Positions 17,065-25,729 of a stretch of DNA of 64,000 nucleotides are shown one piece after another. Position 1 is the stretch's first letter; every line of letters begins with the position of its first letter. A program made the position numbers and the translations under genes. The notes under the pieces were generated by a model, which saw only the letters and a program-made list of their open reading frames with translations, made no database searches and had not been told where the DNA came from. Source of the stretch: Chryseobacterium antibioticum (GTDB lineage Bacteria; Bacteroidota; Bacteroidia; Flavobacteriales; Weeksellaceae); NCBI RefSeq assembly GCF_012927325.1, contig NZ_JABBGI010000010.1, forward strand, positions 62,001-126,000, in the 5' to 3' direction.

Positions 17065-17350
17065 CATTGAAAACGCCACTTCTTTCAAATTAGAATACAG
17101 AGATGGCAACGGAGAAATGAAAGAAAAGGAATTTACTTCTTATAAATCAATGGAACAATTTCACAGTCGCCAAGAAGCTTTTCTCTATCTAGATTTTCAT
17201 CGCTACGCTTTTGTAAATGAAAAATGGCACCGATTCATGAAGTTGAGATCTCCATTTGTTTTCCAGGAAGAATTGGATTTTATAAACAAAACATTCACTG
17301 AGGAAGATGAATCTGAAAATCTTCAAACAATATTAATTGAAGATAATTAA
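17039..17350 (+). CDS. Hypothetical phage protein
   Basis: 103 aa, overlapping the HNH-like gene by 26 bp. Beta-rich N-terminus (TSFKLEYRDGNGEMKEKEF) and aromatic-basic middle (YLDFHRYAFVNEKWHRFMKL), acidic tail. No family recognised. Confidence 0.5.
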   Translation: MPKFKKRINIENATSFKLEYRDGNGEMKEKEFTSYKSMEQFHSRQEAFLYLDFHRYAFVNEKWHRFMKLRSPFVFQEELDFINKTFTEEDESENLQTILIEDN

Positions 17351-17381
17351 ACTCAATAATTAACATCAAAAAATTAAAATT

Positions 17382-17642
17382 ATGCCAAGTTATATTTCAA
17401 TGTTTCAATACAGTAAAGACACTTTCTCTGTAATTCATCCATTGAATTCAGAAGTGTATATCAACGACACAGCAAATGTTTATCATAAAACATTGTTACA
17501 CGCAAAGAACCGAGCTACTAACGAATTGAACATCATAGAGGTAATCGAATGTAGACCACATAAAACAGATCCGACAAAACTAATCAGTATTGTAAGATGT
17601 GAACCTCAATCTATTCCTGAAACAGAAAAAATAGAAAACTAA
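17382..17642 (+). CDS. Hypothetical phage protein
   Basis: 86 aa (MPSYISMFQYSKDTFSVIHP...). Stop codon overlaps the ATG of the helicase-methyltransferase gene by one base, so the two are probably translationally coupled. No family recognised. Confidence 0.55.
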   Translation: MPSYISMFQYSKDTFSVIHPLNSEVYINDTANVYHKTLLHAKNRATNELNIIEVIECRPHKTDPTKLISIVRCEPQSIPETEKIEN

Positions 17643-20146
17643 TGGATTACCAAGAGTTTTTAAAAAACAAAGTTATAATCTCAGAAGATTACGGATTTGA
17701 ACCTAACTGGATTCCGGAGATTGCTAAAGATCATCAAAAGGATATCTGCAGCTGGACTTTGAGAGGTGGCCGCCGTGCAATATTTGCATCTTTCGGTTTA
17801 GGTAAAACATTTATGCAGCTTATCAATGCTGTGAACTGTATCAACGAAACCGGAAAACCTTTTCTTATCGCTTGCCCTCTGGGAGTGATGGGAGAATTCA
17901 AAAGAGATAATGAAAAACTAAATACAGGATTTGAAATTGAGTACATCAAAGACACCGATTCTATATCTGAATATTCAAAAAAGATTTATCTCACAAATTA
18001 CGAAAGGATCCGAAAAGGTGATATTAAGGCCGAAAAGTTCGGTGGGGTTTCTTTTGATGAAGCATCTATTTTGCGGAATTTAAAAACCGAAACTACAAAT
18101 TACATTATAAACTACTTCAAACAAATACCATACAGATTTGTAGCTACTGCAACACCTTCTCCAAATGATTACATCGAGATTCTAAATTATGCTGAGTTTT
18201 TAGGTGTTGCAGATCGTGGGAGTTTACTAACAAAATTCTTTAAACGTAATCCGCAAAAAGCAGGTGATTTAATGCTTTTAGAATCTCAGAAAAATGACTT
18301 CTGGATGTGGGTTTCAAGTTGGGCGGTTTTCATTAACACACCTTCCGATTTAGGATATCCAAATGAAGGCTACGATTTGCCGAAATTAAATGTAATAGAA
18401 CATCGAATTGAAAATTTAAGCGATGAGATAATCCAAAACAAATTTGGTGATTTGATTCTTTTCAAAGACAATACAAAATCTTTGGTAGATAGCTCCCGTG
18501 AAAAAAGAGATTCTTTAGAATTACGATGCGAAAAGACTTTTGAAATCACAGAAACTTTAAACGATGACAATTTTATTCTTTGGCATCATAGAGAAACGGA
18601 GAGATATCACCTGGAGAAACTTTACAAAGAAAAATCTTACAATTCTGTTTTCGGTTCTCAAAAAAATGAAACTAAAGAAGATCTTCTGATTGATTTTTCA
18701 AACGGTAAATACCAATATCTCTTAACGAAACCTGTAATCGCAGGATCCGGATGTAATTTTCAGGAGCATTGTAATAATATGGTTTTTGTAGGTATTGATT
18801 ACAAATTCAATGATTTCATACAGGCTATTCATAGACTTTACAGATTCGGTCAGGACAAAGAAGTAAACGTACATATTATCTACACAAACAACGAAGATCA
18901 TGTTTTTTCTACTCTAATGAAGAAATGGGAAAAGCACAAAGAGCTCCAATCTGAAATGATAAAATTAGTTAGAGAGTACGGCTTAAATAACGAATTAATT
19001 AGAGATAAAATGGAAAGACAAATATTCAGCAACGGAGATAAAGTTATTATTGGCGATGCGACCCTTTACAACAATGATACGGTGGTGATTTCAGCTGATG
19101 AAAATGAAGTTCAGGATAATTCAGTTGGAGTTGTTATTACATCTATTCCGTTTGGAAATCATTTTGAGTATTCAGGCAATTACAATGATTTCGGTCACAA
19201 TATTAACAATGAAGGATTCTTTGATCAAATGGATTATTTAGTTCCTCATTTGTTCAGAATGCTAATACCCGGAAGAGTTGCTGCAATCCACGTAAAAGAC
19301 AGAATCAGATACTCTTATCAAAATGGAACTTCATTCACTTCTATGGACGATTTCAGCGGCGATACTGTAAGATCATTTAAAAAACATGGATTTCATTTAA
19401 TTGGTAAAATCACGATAACAACGGATGTCGTTCGGGAAAATAATCAAACTTATAGATTGGGACATTCTGAAAAATGCAAAGACGGTTCTAAAATGGGTGT
19501 AGGGATGCCCGAATACGTTTTACTATTCAGAAAACCGCCTTCAAATTCCGATAACGCCTATTCCGATCTTCCAGTATTTAAGCATAAAGAAGAATATCCT
19601 GTTGAAAGATGGCAGTTAGACGCTCATGCTTACTGGAGAAGTTCCGGTGATCATTATTTAGATATCGATGATCTAAAAGATAAAGATCTAAAAGAAGTTT
19701 GGAGAGTTTGGAAGCAGTATAACGATGAAGGATTGTACACTTTTGAAAATCATTTAAAACTGTCTACAGCTCTGGAGCGAAAAGGGAAGATTTCACGTGA
19801 ATACATGACCATTCCCCCACACTCGAATAATGATTTTGTTTGGACCGATATAAACCGTATGAATACCTTGAATGCTCGTCAGGTTTCTAGCAACAAAGAA
19901 AAGCATATATGCCCGCTTCAAATAGATATAGTTGATAGGCTGATTGAATTATTTTCGATGAAAGGCGAGACTGTTTACGAGCCATTCGGAGGATTGATGA
20001 CCGTTCCTACCAGATCTCTGAAGTTAGGCCGTAAGGCTAAGGCTGTAGAACTAAATTCTGATTATTACAAGGATGGTCTTTTCTACGTTCGATCTATGCA
20101 TGAAAAATTAAACATGCCTACTCTATTCGACTTAATGGAAGTGTGA
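17642..20146 (+). CDS. SF2 helicase - DNA methyltransferase fusion
   Basis: 834 aa with two domains. Residues 1-450 form an SF2/SNF2-like helicase: Walker A FGLGKT (51-56), DEAS box (139-142), TATP motif III (168-172) and motif VI QAIHRLYRFGQ (394-404). Residues 460-834 form a beta-class amino-methyltransferase: catalytic motif IV appears as SIPF (501-504) where families usually have S/D/N-PP-Y/F/W, and SAM motif I EPFGGLMTVP (780-789) follows at the C-terminus. Such fusions occur in Bacteroidota phages and may modify phage DNA against restriction or help replication. The altered motif IV makes catalysis less certain. Confidence 0.82.
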   Translation: MDYQEFLKNKVIISEDYGFEPNWIPEIAKDHQKDICSWTLRGGRRAIFASFGLGKTFMQLINAVNCINETGKPFLIACPLGVMGEFKRDNEKLNTGFEIEYIKDTDSISEYSKKIYLTNYERIRKGDIKAEKFGGVSFDEASILRNLKTETTNYIINYFKQIPYRFVATATPSPNDYIEILNYAEFLGVADRGSLLTKFFKRNPQKAGDLMLLESQKNDFWMWVSSWAVFINTPSDLGYPNEGYDLPKLNVIEHRIENLSDEIIQNKFGDLILFKDNTKSLVDSSREKRDSLELRCEKTFEITETLNDDNFILWHHRETERYHLEKLYKEKSYNSVFGSQKNETKEDLLIDFSNGKYQYLLTKPVIAGSGCNFQEHCNNMVFVGIDYKFNDFIQAIHRLYRFGQDKEVNVHIIYTNNEDHVFSTLMKKWEKHKELQSEMIKLVREYGLNNELIRDKMERQIFSNGDKVIIGDATLYNNDTVVISADENEVQDNSVGVVITSIPFGNHFEYSGNYNDFGHNINNEGFFDQMDYLVPHLFRMLIPGRVAAIHVKDRIRYSYQNGTSFTSMDDFSGDTVRSFKKHGFHLIGKITITTDVVRENNQTYRLGHSEKCKDGSKMGVGMPEYVLLFRKPPSNSDNAYSDLPVFKHKEEYPVERWQLDAHAYWRSSGDHYLDIDDLKDKDLKEVWRVWKQYNDEGLYTFENHLKLSTALERKGKISREYMTIPPHSNNDFVWTDINRMNTLNARQVSSNKEKHICPLQIDIVDRLIELFSMKGETVYEPFGGLMTVPTRSLKLGRKAKAVELNSDYYKDGLFYVRSMHEKLNMPTLFDLMEV

Positions 20147-20249
20147 ATATGAAATTTACCATACAATGAGTGATGTTTGAGTATGGAATACGTACAGGTG
20201 ATTGAGGCCTGGTTAAATTGCTTTTGAATTACTAAATATTAAAGAATGA

Positions 20250-21035
20250 ATGAAAGATCCTGCATTCTTATTTTACAGTAAAGACTTTTACGAAGGAACC
20301 AGAATGATGCTTCCTGAAGAAAGAGCGTGTTACATGGATCTTCTGGTTTACCAACACCAAAATGGTAAAATTCCGCTTGAAACTAAAAGGGTGCTTATGT
20401 ATTGCAATGGGATCGATTTAGCGACCCTTGAAGCGACCCTTGAAGCGAAATTTGAACAAACAGAAGACGGATGGGAAAATTCTCGCCTTAGAGATGAAAT
20501 ATCAGCCCGTGAAAATTACAAATCAGGGCAATCTGACAGCGGAAAAATAGGTCAATTTTGGAAAAAAGCCAAAAAATTCCTCGCAAAAAAAGAATATGAC
20601 AAATTACGTAAAGCCTTTATTGATAAGGAATCTATATTGGAATTTACAGAACAAAACGAAATAAATAAAAATACCCTTGAAGGGTTGCTTGAAGGGTCGC
20701 TTAAGCATATTGCAAATGTAAATGAAGATGTAAATAAAGATTTAAATACTTTAAAAATAACAATTCCTAGCGAAAATGAATTTTTGGATTTTGTTGAAAA
20801 TTGGATGATCGAAAATAAAAAAGATTATCAATCAAAAAAAACTCAAATAATCACAAAGTATCAAACGTGGGTTGATGCAGGCTGGAAAGATGGATACGGA
20901 AACCCGATAAAAAACTGGAAACTTAAATTTCAAAACGTCGAACCTCACTTAAGAAAAGATTTCAATAATGGGCAATCAAACAATTTTAAAACCAAATCAA
21001 ACGGGACCGGACTTAGACAGTCAGTTGAGCGGTGA
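20250..21035 (+). CDS. DUF1376-like replication initiation/organiser protein
   Basis: 261 aa. The N-terminus (MKDPAFLFYSKDFYEGTRMM, LPEERACYMDLLVYQHQNG) matches DUF1376-type phage replication proteins; the C-terminus (TKYQTWVDAGWKDGYG, NWKLKFQN) resembles DnaD-like ends. Coding sequence has 12-bp tandem repeats encoding TLEA around 20421-20445. It is followed by an overlapping DnaC-like ATPase gene, the usual pairing of origin-binding protein and helicase loader. No phage DnaB is seen, so host helicase is probably recruited. Confidence 0.7.
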   Translation: MKDPAFLFYSKDFYEGTRMMLPEERACYMDLLVYQHQNGKIPLETKRVLMYCNGIDLATLEATLEAKFEQTEDGWENSRLRDEISARENYKSGQSDSGKIGQFWKKAKKFLAKKEYDKLRKAFIDKESILEFTEQNEINKNTLEGLLEGSLKHIANVNEDVNKDLNTLKITIPSENEFLDFVENWMIENKKDYQSKKTQIITKYQTWVDAGWKDGYGNPIKNWKLKFQNVEPHLRKDFNNGQSNNFKTKSNGTGLRQSVER

Positions 21036-21909
21036 TGCTCCTCCTATCCTGACAAGAGCAATCGAATATCTTCTTATTAACAATCCAAAACATCCGGTTG
21101 CAGAAAAATACAAGGAACTACTGATCAAGTATGAAAATGATTTTGACAAGATGATAGATTCCATGCCAAAGCAGAAAGAGATTGTTTTACCGGAATTAAA
21201 ACCGATGAGAGCAGAAAGTCTTTACGAGGTGTTTAAAGCGAATTTTGAGCTTGTAAACGGCAAAGAATTCAATGAAACAGCTAACGATGGAGAGTCGAAA
21301 AAACTAGTGTACACATTGATCGCTTATTTCCTACAAAGAAAATCATTTTTCAACAGCCCTCTTCTAAACAACCAAAGTGTTCCAAACCTCAATAAAGGCT
21401 GGGTTATTATCGGAGAGCCGGGTATTGGTAAGACTGCAATTGTAAAAACATTCTACGAAGTTTTCAGATATGCATCAGTAAACCCTTTGATTGTGAAGGA
21501 TATTGAAGGAACAGACCAGCTTTTAAGAAGATACAATCTGCAGTTCAAATATAATTCAGTTGACGAAGTTGTGAAACAATATGAATCTGCTAACCGCCAT
21601 GATAGAGAGGTTGATCGCGATTATCAATTGTCACTTTTTCAAAAGAGATATGAGCTAGGAACTAATGCATTTGATGATTTATTATCTGAGGATATGGCTA
21701 AAAACTATGGAAGTGTTGATTTGATGAAAAAGATACTTAGTGAGCGGTACGTAAATCACGCTAGAACATTTCTTACTCTGAATTATTATGGGGAGAATGT
21801 CAGAGAAACCATCAAGGAAATAAAGATCAGATATGGAGACCGAATCTATGATAGGTTCTTTGAATGTTTCAATATCATCGAGTTACAAGGAATGAGTCTA
21901 AGGAAATAA
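20968..21909 (+). CDS. DnaC-like helicase-loader ATPase
   Basis: 313 aa. A Walker A motif GWVIIGEPGIGKTAIVKTF (about residues 146-164) is followed by an AAA+ type region with DRDYQLSLFQKRYELG and RTFLTLNYYG (sensor-like). The family loads the replicative helicase at the origin. The start overlaps the DUF1376 gene by 68 bp in another frame; later starts are possible, but the ATG at 20968 is the first that fits. Confidence 0.75.
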   Translation: MGNQTILKPNQTGPDLDSQLSGDAPPILTRAIEYLLINNPKHPVAEKYKELLIKYENDFDKMIDSMPKQKEIVLPELKPMRAESLYEVFKANFELVNGKEFNETANDGESKKLVYTLIAYFLQRKSFFNSPLLNNQSVPNLNKGWVIIGEPGIGKTAIVKTFYEVFRYASVNPLIVKDIEGTDQLLRRYNLQFKYNSVDEVVKQYESANRHDREVDRDYQLSLFQKRYELGTNAFDDLLSEDMAKNYGSVDLMKKILSERYVNHARTFLTLNYYGENVRETIKEIKIRYGDRIYDRFFECFNIIELQGMSLRK

Positions 21910-21923
21910 AAAAAATAAAAACC

Positions 21924-22124
21924 ATGAGCCCAGAAATGAAAAGCCTAACTGAAGTATACAGGCAGAACAGAATAGACAAGCTATCCCCAATTACAATGAT
22001 TGATCAGTTTGGAAACTATCAGCAATATTTTGAGGACAAAGATGACCAAGGGATCATTTCAACCCGGAAGAGGCTAAGAAGGCGGATTAACCTTTGGAAG
22101 AAGAAAATCAATCTTCAATTTTAA
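21924..22124 (+). CDS. Small basic phage protein
   Basis: 66 aa from ATG 21924 (the upstream ATG overlaps the ATPase gene). C-terminus is strongly basic (RKRLRRRINLWKKK). Its end overlaps the convergent RHH gene by 17 bp. Function unknown; nucleic-acid binding is plausible. Confidence 0.55.
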   Translation: MSPEMKSLTEVYRQNRIDKLSPITMIDQFGNYQQYFEDKDDQGIISTRKRLRRRINLWKKKINLQF

Positions 22125-22272
22125 TATCTGAATTTTCAGCCTCCCTCCTAACCAAGCTTTCCAAATACTGAGGTGGTGACATTTGATTCTTCTCAGCTAA
22201 TTTTTTGATCAGCTGCTTAAAAATTGGCGAAACCCTCATCTCAAAGCGTTCTGTCTTACTTTTTTCTTTCAT
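22108..22272 (-). CDS. Ribbon-helix-helix (CopG/Arc-type) repressor
   Basis: 54 aa from ATG 22272. A short strand (TERFEMRVSP) followed by two helices (IFKQLIKKLAEKNQMSPPQY, LESLVRREAE) is the ribbon-helix-helix plan. The upstream ATG at 22293 lies in operator DNA and is rejected. It is the only leftward gene in this part of the early region, and it faces three TGTACGTACA palindromes, its likely binding sites. Confidence 0.65.
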   Translation of the reverse strand: MKEKSKTERFEMRVSPIFKQLIKKLAEKNQMSPPQYLESLVRREAENSDIKIED

Positions 22273-22282
22273 AAAACTTATA

Positions 22283-22349
22283 TGTACGTACAAATCTACA
22301 AAAAAGTTAATTAAAAATTTTGTTGTACGTACAAATGTACGTACATTTG
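22283..22349 (+). promoter_or_regulatory. Promoter with three TGTACGTACA operators
   Basis: Perfect 10-bp palindromes TGTACGTACA lie at 22283-22292, 22324-22333 and 22336-22345. A rightward promoter with -33 TTTG (22319-22322) and -7 TACATTTG (22342-22349) at 19-bp spacing contains two of the operators. A leftward -7 TAGATTTG (22298-22291) abuts the first. RHH protein binding would repress both directions. Confidence 0.7.
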
Positions 22350-22375
22350 AAAAATCAAATCAAAGAGAATTCAAT

Positions 22376-22738
22376 ATGAAAACAGTAAAGTACACATTGG
22401 TAAACGGACAAGAAATCGAATTAACGCCTGAAGATATAAAGCTTTTGAAGCCTGTATTAGATGAAGCTTTCGCTAATCTGGACGATATTATCTACAAAAA
22501 GCTAAAAGTATCTACACCAGATGAGATTAGAGAAGCTTTAGCAGCTATGACAAATGAAGAGCTGCTTCGGCTTGCCGAGCAAAATGACCCACACAGGCGA
22601 GACGGCCGAAGACCTGACGCTTTTTCAACTAAAATATTTCAAGAAATGTTTAAAAGAGCAGGTTACGGGTACAAACAGCTTAGTCACATGAGTTTCAAAC
22701 AGAGAAATTATCTCGCAAGTTTAGGACTTAGATTTTAA
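22376..22738 (+). CDS. Hypothetical phage protein under RHH control
   Basis: 120 aa from ATG 22376, 27 bp after the -7 box. Acidic helical N-terminus (VNGQEIELTPEDIKLLKPVL) and a basic C-terminus (GYGYKQLSHMSFKQRNYLAS). No family recognised. First gene downstream of the operator-bearing promoter. Confidence 0.6.
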   Translation: MKTVKYTLVNGQEIELTPEDIKLLKPVLDEAFANLDDIIYKKLKVSTPDEIREALAAMTNEELLRLAEQNDPHRRDGRRPDAFSTKIFQEMFKRAGYGYKQLSHMSFKQRNYLASLGLRF

Positions 22739-22755
22739 TATAAATAATAAAGATC

Positions 22756-23043
22756 ATGATAACAAATAATACAGAAGTACTAAATAATTTCATCATTGAA
22801 GTATCACTGATAGATCCAGTTAAGAAAATAGTCAAGCAATTAGAAGAGGGTTCTTTCAGAGATTGTGATATTAAATGGCTAAACGATAGACTGAAAAGTT
22901 TTACTGAGCTCGCATGTGAGACTTTAAATGTTAAAATAGATGCCCAACCTGAAACTACAAACTACACCCAATTCAACGATTATGTTAAAGCTAAATACCT
23001 AAGCTATTTCAACATACTATTGTCATATTTCAAATCATTTTAA
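22756..23043 (+). CDS. Hypothetical phage protein
   Basis: 95 aa, helical (FIIEVSLIDPVKKIVKQLEE; AKYLSYFNILLSYFKSF). No family recognised. 17 bp after the previous gene in the same operon. Confidence 0.55.
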   Translation: MITNNTEVLNNFIIEVSLIDPVKKIVKQLEEGSFRDCDIKWLNDRLKSFTELACETLNVKIDAQPETTNYTQFNDYVKAKYLSYFNILLSYFKSF

Positions 23044-23090
23044 CTGAAGTTTTTAGCCAGCCTGAGCAAGCTGTAAAAAGGCTTTTTAAT

Positions 23091-23300
23091 ATGATAATTT
23101 ATTACAAAGTAATCGAAGTATGGTGTCCGTATCCATTTCAAGATATTATTGATCATAGATACTGCATTTTCTCTTTCACTAAAAAACCATTCAGAGATAT
23201 AAAACTAAAAATAGAATCCAATACCTCAATAAAAGAAAAAGAGGAATTTTTAAAAGAAAGATTAGGTTTAAAAAAAATTCAAGTTTTAAAAGTGAAGTAA
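23091..23300 (+). CDS. Hypothetical phage protein
   Basis: 69 aa (IIYYKVIEVWCPYPFQDIID...) with beta-strand start and basic helical end. No family recognised. A GGGGTC/GACCCC hairpin follows (23306-23325) without a T tract. Confidence 0.5.
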   Translation: MIIYYKVIEVWCPYPFQDIIDHRYCIFSFTKKPFRDIKLKIESNTSIKEKEEFLKERLGLKKIQVLKVK

Positions 23301-23343
23301 CGCCCGGGGTCGGCTTAAAGACCCCATATAAAACAGATCTAAT

Positions 23344-23442
23344 ATGAGAAAAGTATTCATTTACATAAAGTACCTGCTTAAATATCGCAAAGAATTTAAA
23401 GCGTACGAAAGAGAATTAAAAAAAATAACTAAAAACAAATAG
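23344..23442 (+). CDS. Small basic helical peptide
   Basis: 32 aa, Lys/Arg/Tyr-rich (FIYIKYLLKYRKEFKAYERE). One base separates it from the next gene, supporting translation. Function unknown. Confidence 0.4.
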   Translation: MRKVFIYIKYLLKYRKEFKAYERELKKITKNK

Positions 23443-23443
23443 C

Positions 23444-23689
23444 ATGAATTTAACGATCAAAGACACAGTAGGACTGAATGAAGAATCAGTATTAATATTG
23501 GTTAATAGTCTATTGCAAAACCGAAAACCTAAAGATAATTCATTTGATTATGGATTTGAAACCCATGGTGCTATAGGATTGCAAGTCAACTACAATCAGG
23601 ACTATCCAATACAAGTTTTTCAGTCCAACAAAAGAAAATCTTTAAAAGACAGAATTGAAATCAAAATAGAACGGCATTATCCAATATAA
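23444..23689 (+). CDS. Hypothetical phage protein
   Basis: 81 aa (MNLTIKDTVGLNEESVLILV...; FETHGAIGLQVNYNQDYPIQ). No family recognised. Followed by a hairpin terminator at 23698-23727. Confidence 0.55.
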   Translation: MNLTIKDTVGLNEESVLILVNSLLQNRKPKDNSFDYGFETHGAIGLQVNYNQDYPIQVFQSNKRKSLKDRIEIKIERHYPI

Positions 23690-23697
23690 TTAGTTTT

Positions 23698-23727
23698 CCG
23701 GGCAGAGGTACGCCAAAGCCCGGTTTT
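23698..23727 (+). terminator. Weak terminator-like hairpin
   Basis: CCGGGC and GCCCGG arms with a 14-base loop, followed by TTTT. It lies between two early genes and may attenuate rather than end transcription. Confidence 0.4.
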
Positions 23728-23750
23728 AAAAATTTCAAAAAATCTAAAAT

Positions 23751-24143
23751 ATGAACAGAGAAATAAAATTTAGAGGTCAAAGAGTAGATAACTCTGAATG
23801 GGTGTTTGGATTTTATGCTGGTGCTCCAGGAACATCTTGCGTAAACATCCTAACATATGAAAATTTACAATATACTGGTGATTATTGCTGTCACGAAGTG
23901 TTATCCGAATCCGTTGGTCAATTCACGGGTTTAATTGATAAAAACGGAACATTTATTTATGAAGGGGATATTTTGAAAACTTATCAAATTTTTTCACTTG
24001 ACAATATTGGATTAGATTCTTTCAATGTTATCGTTCGTTGGAATATGAACTGCTGGTTAGCTAATGGAATAATAGGGGAAAAACAAGCTGAAATTTCAGA
24101 AGTAATAGGCAACATCCACTCTAATCCAGAACTACTAAAATAA
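23751..24143 (+). CDS. YopX family phage protein
   Basis: 130 aa. The start REIKFRGQRVDNSEWVFGF, the middle VGQFTGLIDKNGTFIYEGDI and the end VIGNIHSNPELLK are the hallmarks of the YopX family found in many Firmicutes and Bacteroidota phages. Function unknown. A leftover 3' end of a second YopX gene is present at 52895. Confidence 0.85.
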   Translation: MNREIKFRGQRVDNSEWVFGFYAGAPGTSCVNILTYENLQYTGDYCCHEVLSESVGQFTGLIDKNGTFIYEGDILKTYQIFSLDNIGLDSFNVIVRWNMNCWLANGIIGEKQAEISEVIGNIHSNPELLK

Positions 24144-24146
24144 ATT

Positions 24147-24575
24147 ATGCAAAAGTTAGCCATTTATTTAAACGAGAAACAATTAAACGTTTTAAAGTAC
24201 ATATTTCAAAATACATCAATTGAAATATTTAATTACGCTGTAAAAAACTATAATATTCAGCGTATCTACACTCTTGTTGAAAATGGTGTTTCTGTTAATT
24301 TCTTTTCTAATGATAAATTACGAGCATCAGTTTTTGTAGCTGAGTTATTTAATTTATTTCAAACAGAATCTCAAGGATTAAGAGCGAAAGAAATTAAAAT
24401 AAATATGGATAAGATTGAGAGATTAATAAAATTTAGAATGTCCTGTAATCGGTCGTATTGTAATGAATTAAGAACCTACAATGAATTGAGAGAAGAATAT
24501 AATCTTTTAAACGCAAGATTTTCTGAATTCCGAAAACTTTATAAAAAATATAAATATGAATTGGAAACCTATTAA
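24147..24575 (+). CDS. Hypothetical phage protein
   Basis: 142 aa, helical with a coiled-coil C-terminus (NARFSEFRKLYKKYKYELET). Overlaps the next gene by 20 bp. No family recognised. Confidence 0.55.
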   Translation: MQKLAIYLNEKQLNVLKYIFQNTSIEIFNYAVKNYNIQRIYTLVENGVSVNFFSNDKLRASVFVAELFNLFQTESQGLRAKEIKINMDKIERLIKFRMSCNRSYCNELRTYNELREEYNLLNARFSEFRKLYKKYKYELETY

Positions 24576-24858
24576 CACAGCACCTAAAGACGGGACAAGA
24601 ATTATTGTATGTCATTGGAAACATTACAGCCCCATAACAGCATCATGGCGAACCTATCACCCAAATGCTGAAGGTAAAGCTCAATGGCGTGATGACAGCG
24701 GTATAAAAACCGTACCAACACATTGGGATATTTTACCAGAAGAGCCAATGCAAGACAAATGCAAGAAATGCAAAAATATATTATCATTCGAGGAAATGAA
24801 ATACAGCGAGAATAATTTAATCTACTGCGAGGAATGCGCTGAACTACTAGCTAAATAG
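24556..24858 (+). CDS. DUF551-like protein with C-terminal zinc ribbon
   Basis: 100 aa. NWKPINTAPKDGTRIIVC and the following WRTYHPNAEGKAQWRDD match the DUF551-type motif of phage proteins. The C-terminus adds a CKKC...CEEC four-cysteine ribbon that probably binds zinc. Function unknown. Confidence 0.65.
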   Translation: MNWKPINTAPKDGTRIIVCHWKHYSPITASWRTYHPNAEGKAQWRDDSGIKTVPTHWDILPEEPMQDKCKKCKNILSFEEMKYSENNLIYCEECAELLAK

Positions 24859-24861
24859 ATT

Positions 24862-25056
24862 ATGAAAAATGAAACAATTTGGAACCTTGAAGATATGCTA
24901 TCAATTTATGAGAATGAAAAATTAGATCTTGAAATAGATTCAAAAAATACAGAACTCAAAGGCATGAGGGATCAGATTCTTAAAAAAATAAAATTTAAGG
25001 CAGTCAAGATAAAAGAATTGAAAAGGTGTATAAAATGGATCAAAAACCAGAATTAA
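24862..25056 (+). CDS. Coiled-coil phage protein
   Basis: 64 aa, helical and charged (MLSIYENEKLDLEIDSKNTE; ILKKIKFKAVKIKELKRCIK). 3 bp after the previous gene. Function unknown. Confidence 0.5.
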   Translation: MKNETIWNLEDMLSIYENEKLDLEIDSKNTELKGMRDQILKKIKFKAVKIKELKRCIKWIKNQN

Positions 25057-25080
25057 TTTAAAACTACTAAACAACAAATC

Positions 25081-25413
25081 ATGAGTAAAACAAAATACAT
25101 TAAGGTGGCGGTGTCGGAAAGACTGCCTGATAAAACAAATGAATATTTCACAGACAAGGGTAAAGCTATATTTGGATCAGTAATGAAGAACTGGCATGTT
25201 GATGAGCTACTAGCTTATCCTAATTACTGGCTTTGTGAAGTCCCAGACAGAGAGCAGGAGATGAAGGAGATGCTGGAACGTTGTCAAAAATCATTAGAGT
25301 ATATCCACGAAAATGCAAAATTTGAATTCACAGAAGAAAACACAGAAGATCATATTGAGCATGTACCGTATTTAAAACAAGAATTGGAAAAATTACTTAA
25401 CTCAATAAAATAA
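25081..25413 (+). CDS. Hypothetical phage protein
   Basis: 110 aa. The N-terminus (KYIKVAVSERLPDKTNEYFT) resembles the SERLP-type start seen in DUF551-related phage proteins; the C-terminal half is a charged helix. Function unknown. Confidence 0.55.
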   Translation: MSKTKYIKVAVSERLPDKTNEYFTDKGKAIFGSVMKNWHVDELLAYPNYWLCEVPDREQEMKEMLERCQKSLEYIHENAKFEFTEENTEDHIEHVPYLKQELEKLLNSIK

Positions 25414-25418
25414 TAATC

Positions 25419-25622
25419 ATGGAAAATAGAAATTATTTAAACGGAAAACAATATCCATATGGATATAGAGAATGGATTTGGAAAGTATGTATAGAATATG
25501 GTTTCAAAGATAAAGATATTAATACAGCATATAAGCAATTAGACACTGATGCATTTTTATGCTATTTCATGGAAGGATTGTCACCTGTAGAAGCTGTTAG
25601 GGAAGATTCGTCATATGCTTAA
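25419..25622 (+). CDS. Hypothetical phage protein
   Basis: 67 aa (YLNGKQYPYGYREWIWKVCI; ends SPVEAVREDSSYA). The C-terminal FMEGLSPVEAVRED segment looks like a small helical domain. No family recognised. Confidence 0.5.
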   Translation: MENRNYLNGKQYPYGYREWIWKVCIEYGFKDKDINTAYKQLDTDAFLCYFMEGLSPVEAVREDSSYA

Positions 25623-25729
25623 ATGTTCAAGAAGCCACAGAGCTAAACTAACCGATCCTAGGTAAAATCAATTATACACGGTAAGTCTGCACCGGTTCAA
25701 CGTAGGCAAAAATATAAACTTTTTATTCA

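Noticed and set aside
23306..23325. GGGGTC/GACCCC hairpin as terminator or riboswitch
   Set aside because: No T tract and no recognised aptamer elements; could be a chance stem in an intergenic spacer.
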